A DNA stretch of 16,418 nt from an uncultured Candidatus Competibacteraceae bacterium. Its GTDB lineage: Bacteria; Pseudomonadota; Gammaproteobacteria; Competibacterales; Competibacteraceae. Location: positions 1 through 16,418 of the forward strand of contig CALMNY010000505.1 in assembly GCA_937872125.1 (NCBI GenBank). Reading direction: 5' to 3'. Shown here piece after piece: positions 16,163-16,418 of the stretch. Each line of letters begins with the position of its first letter. The first letter of the stretch is position 1. The notes under the pieces were generated by a model, which was not told the DNA's origin, ran no database searches, and saw only the letters and a program-made list of their open reading frames with translations. A program made the translations under genes and the position numbers.

Positions 16163-16418
16163 CGATGGCCCAATGCAGGTGCAGGGGGGGGCGCTGCGCC
16201 GCCAGCACCCCGCTCCAGGTGGCAACGAAATGGCGCAACGGCGTGCGCTCCGGGGCCATGGCGATCAGCTGCGCGCGATACTCCCCCCCCAGCCGCTCCA
16301 TCGCCGGGGGCACCGGGCCGTGCAGTTCCACCCCGGCGGGCGCGGCCAGCTGATGGCGCGTCTGCTCCAGGAAGGCCAGCGCCGCCCCGGGCTGGCGACT
16401 GCGCGCGGTGGCCACGGC
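16137..16418 (-). CDS. priA: Primosomal helicase PriA, C-terminal fragment (cut by window edge)
   Basis: The last 93 codons of a gene that enters from the right edge. The segment VELHGPVPPAMERLGGEYRA and the ending LHWAIDVDPLTLN match the C-terminal domain of PriA (typical form: VxGPxPAPMxRxxGxYRxQLL ... RWSxDVDPxxL). PriA is the 3'-5' helicase that restarts stalled replication forks by recognising branched DNA and loading DnaB. The helicase core and zinc-binding cysteines lie outside the window, so I cannot say whether it is intact or whether it is the only copy in the cell. It is the upstream member of the - strand cluster and overlaps the SLOG gene. Confidence 0.85.
   Translation of the reverse strand, partial: AVATARSRQPGAALAFLEQTRHQLAAPAGVELHGPVPPAMERLGGEYRAQLIAMAPERTPLRHFVATWSGVLAAQRPPLHLHWAIDVDPLTLN

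Noticed and set aside
16162..16225. Longer N-terminus of the SLOG protein starting at 16225
   Set aside because: It would overlap priA by a further 63 bases, and the added residues resemble frame-shifted priA sequence with no domain match.

Overview
The window is GC-rich (about 70% by eye) bacterial DNA with dense, often overlapping genes. Codon use and the type of housekeeping protein suggest a proteobacterium, probably a high-GC gammaproteobacterium; that is inference, as there is no rRNA or other marker gene here.

Left and centre (1-13097, + strand) hold one apparent operon. It starts with the end of a small two-helix membrane protein whose 5' end may lie outside the window. Four bases later begins a giant secreted protein of 2877 residues. 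Its stop overlaps (GTGA) the start of a second secreted giant of 1411 residues. Both giants have Sec-type signal peptides, an N-terminal array of roughly 94-residue cadherin/Ig-like repeats (19 in the first, 4 in the second), and a shared C-terminal module of almost the same length (about 1020 residues). Every one of the 23 repeats carries a C-x5-C loop where ordinary bacterial tandem cadherin-like repeats have an Asp/Gly-rich loop. The two cysteine pairs of the C-terminal modules also keep identical spacing (23 and 18 residues). The proteins are therefore paralogues built for an oxidising, extracytoplasmic place. Their layout recalls the paired giant Ig-like proteins of conjugative plasmids (RSP/RSP2 of IncHI1 plasmid R27), but no transfer gene is visible here to confirm this.

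Right (13107-16418, - strand) is a convergent DNA-metabolism cluster read from the right edge: the C-terminal end of primosomal helicase PriA, a 274-residue DUF2493/SLOG nucleotide-binding-like protein that overlaps priA by 26 bases, and a complete RecD2-family SF1B helicase of 711 residues. A 95-base AT-richer gap precedes recD2 and contains a strong AGGAGG site and a possible 14-codon leader ORF whose stop overlaps the recD2 start.

The two halves meet tail to tail with 9 bases between stop codons and no visible terminator. The main candidate for an undescribed system is the pair of cysteine-looped giant repeat proteins with their coupled membrane protein. I saw no rRNA, tRNA, CRISPR array, transposase or insertion sequence.
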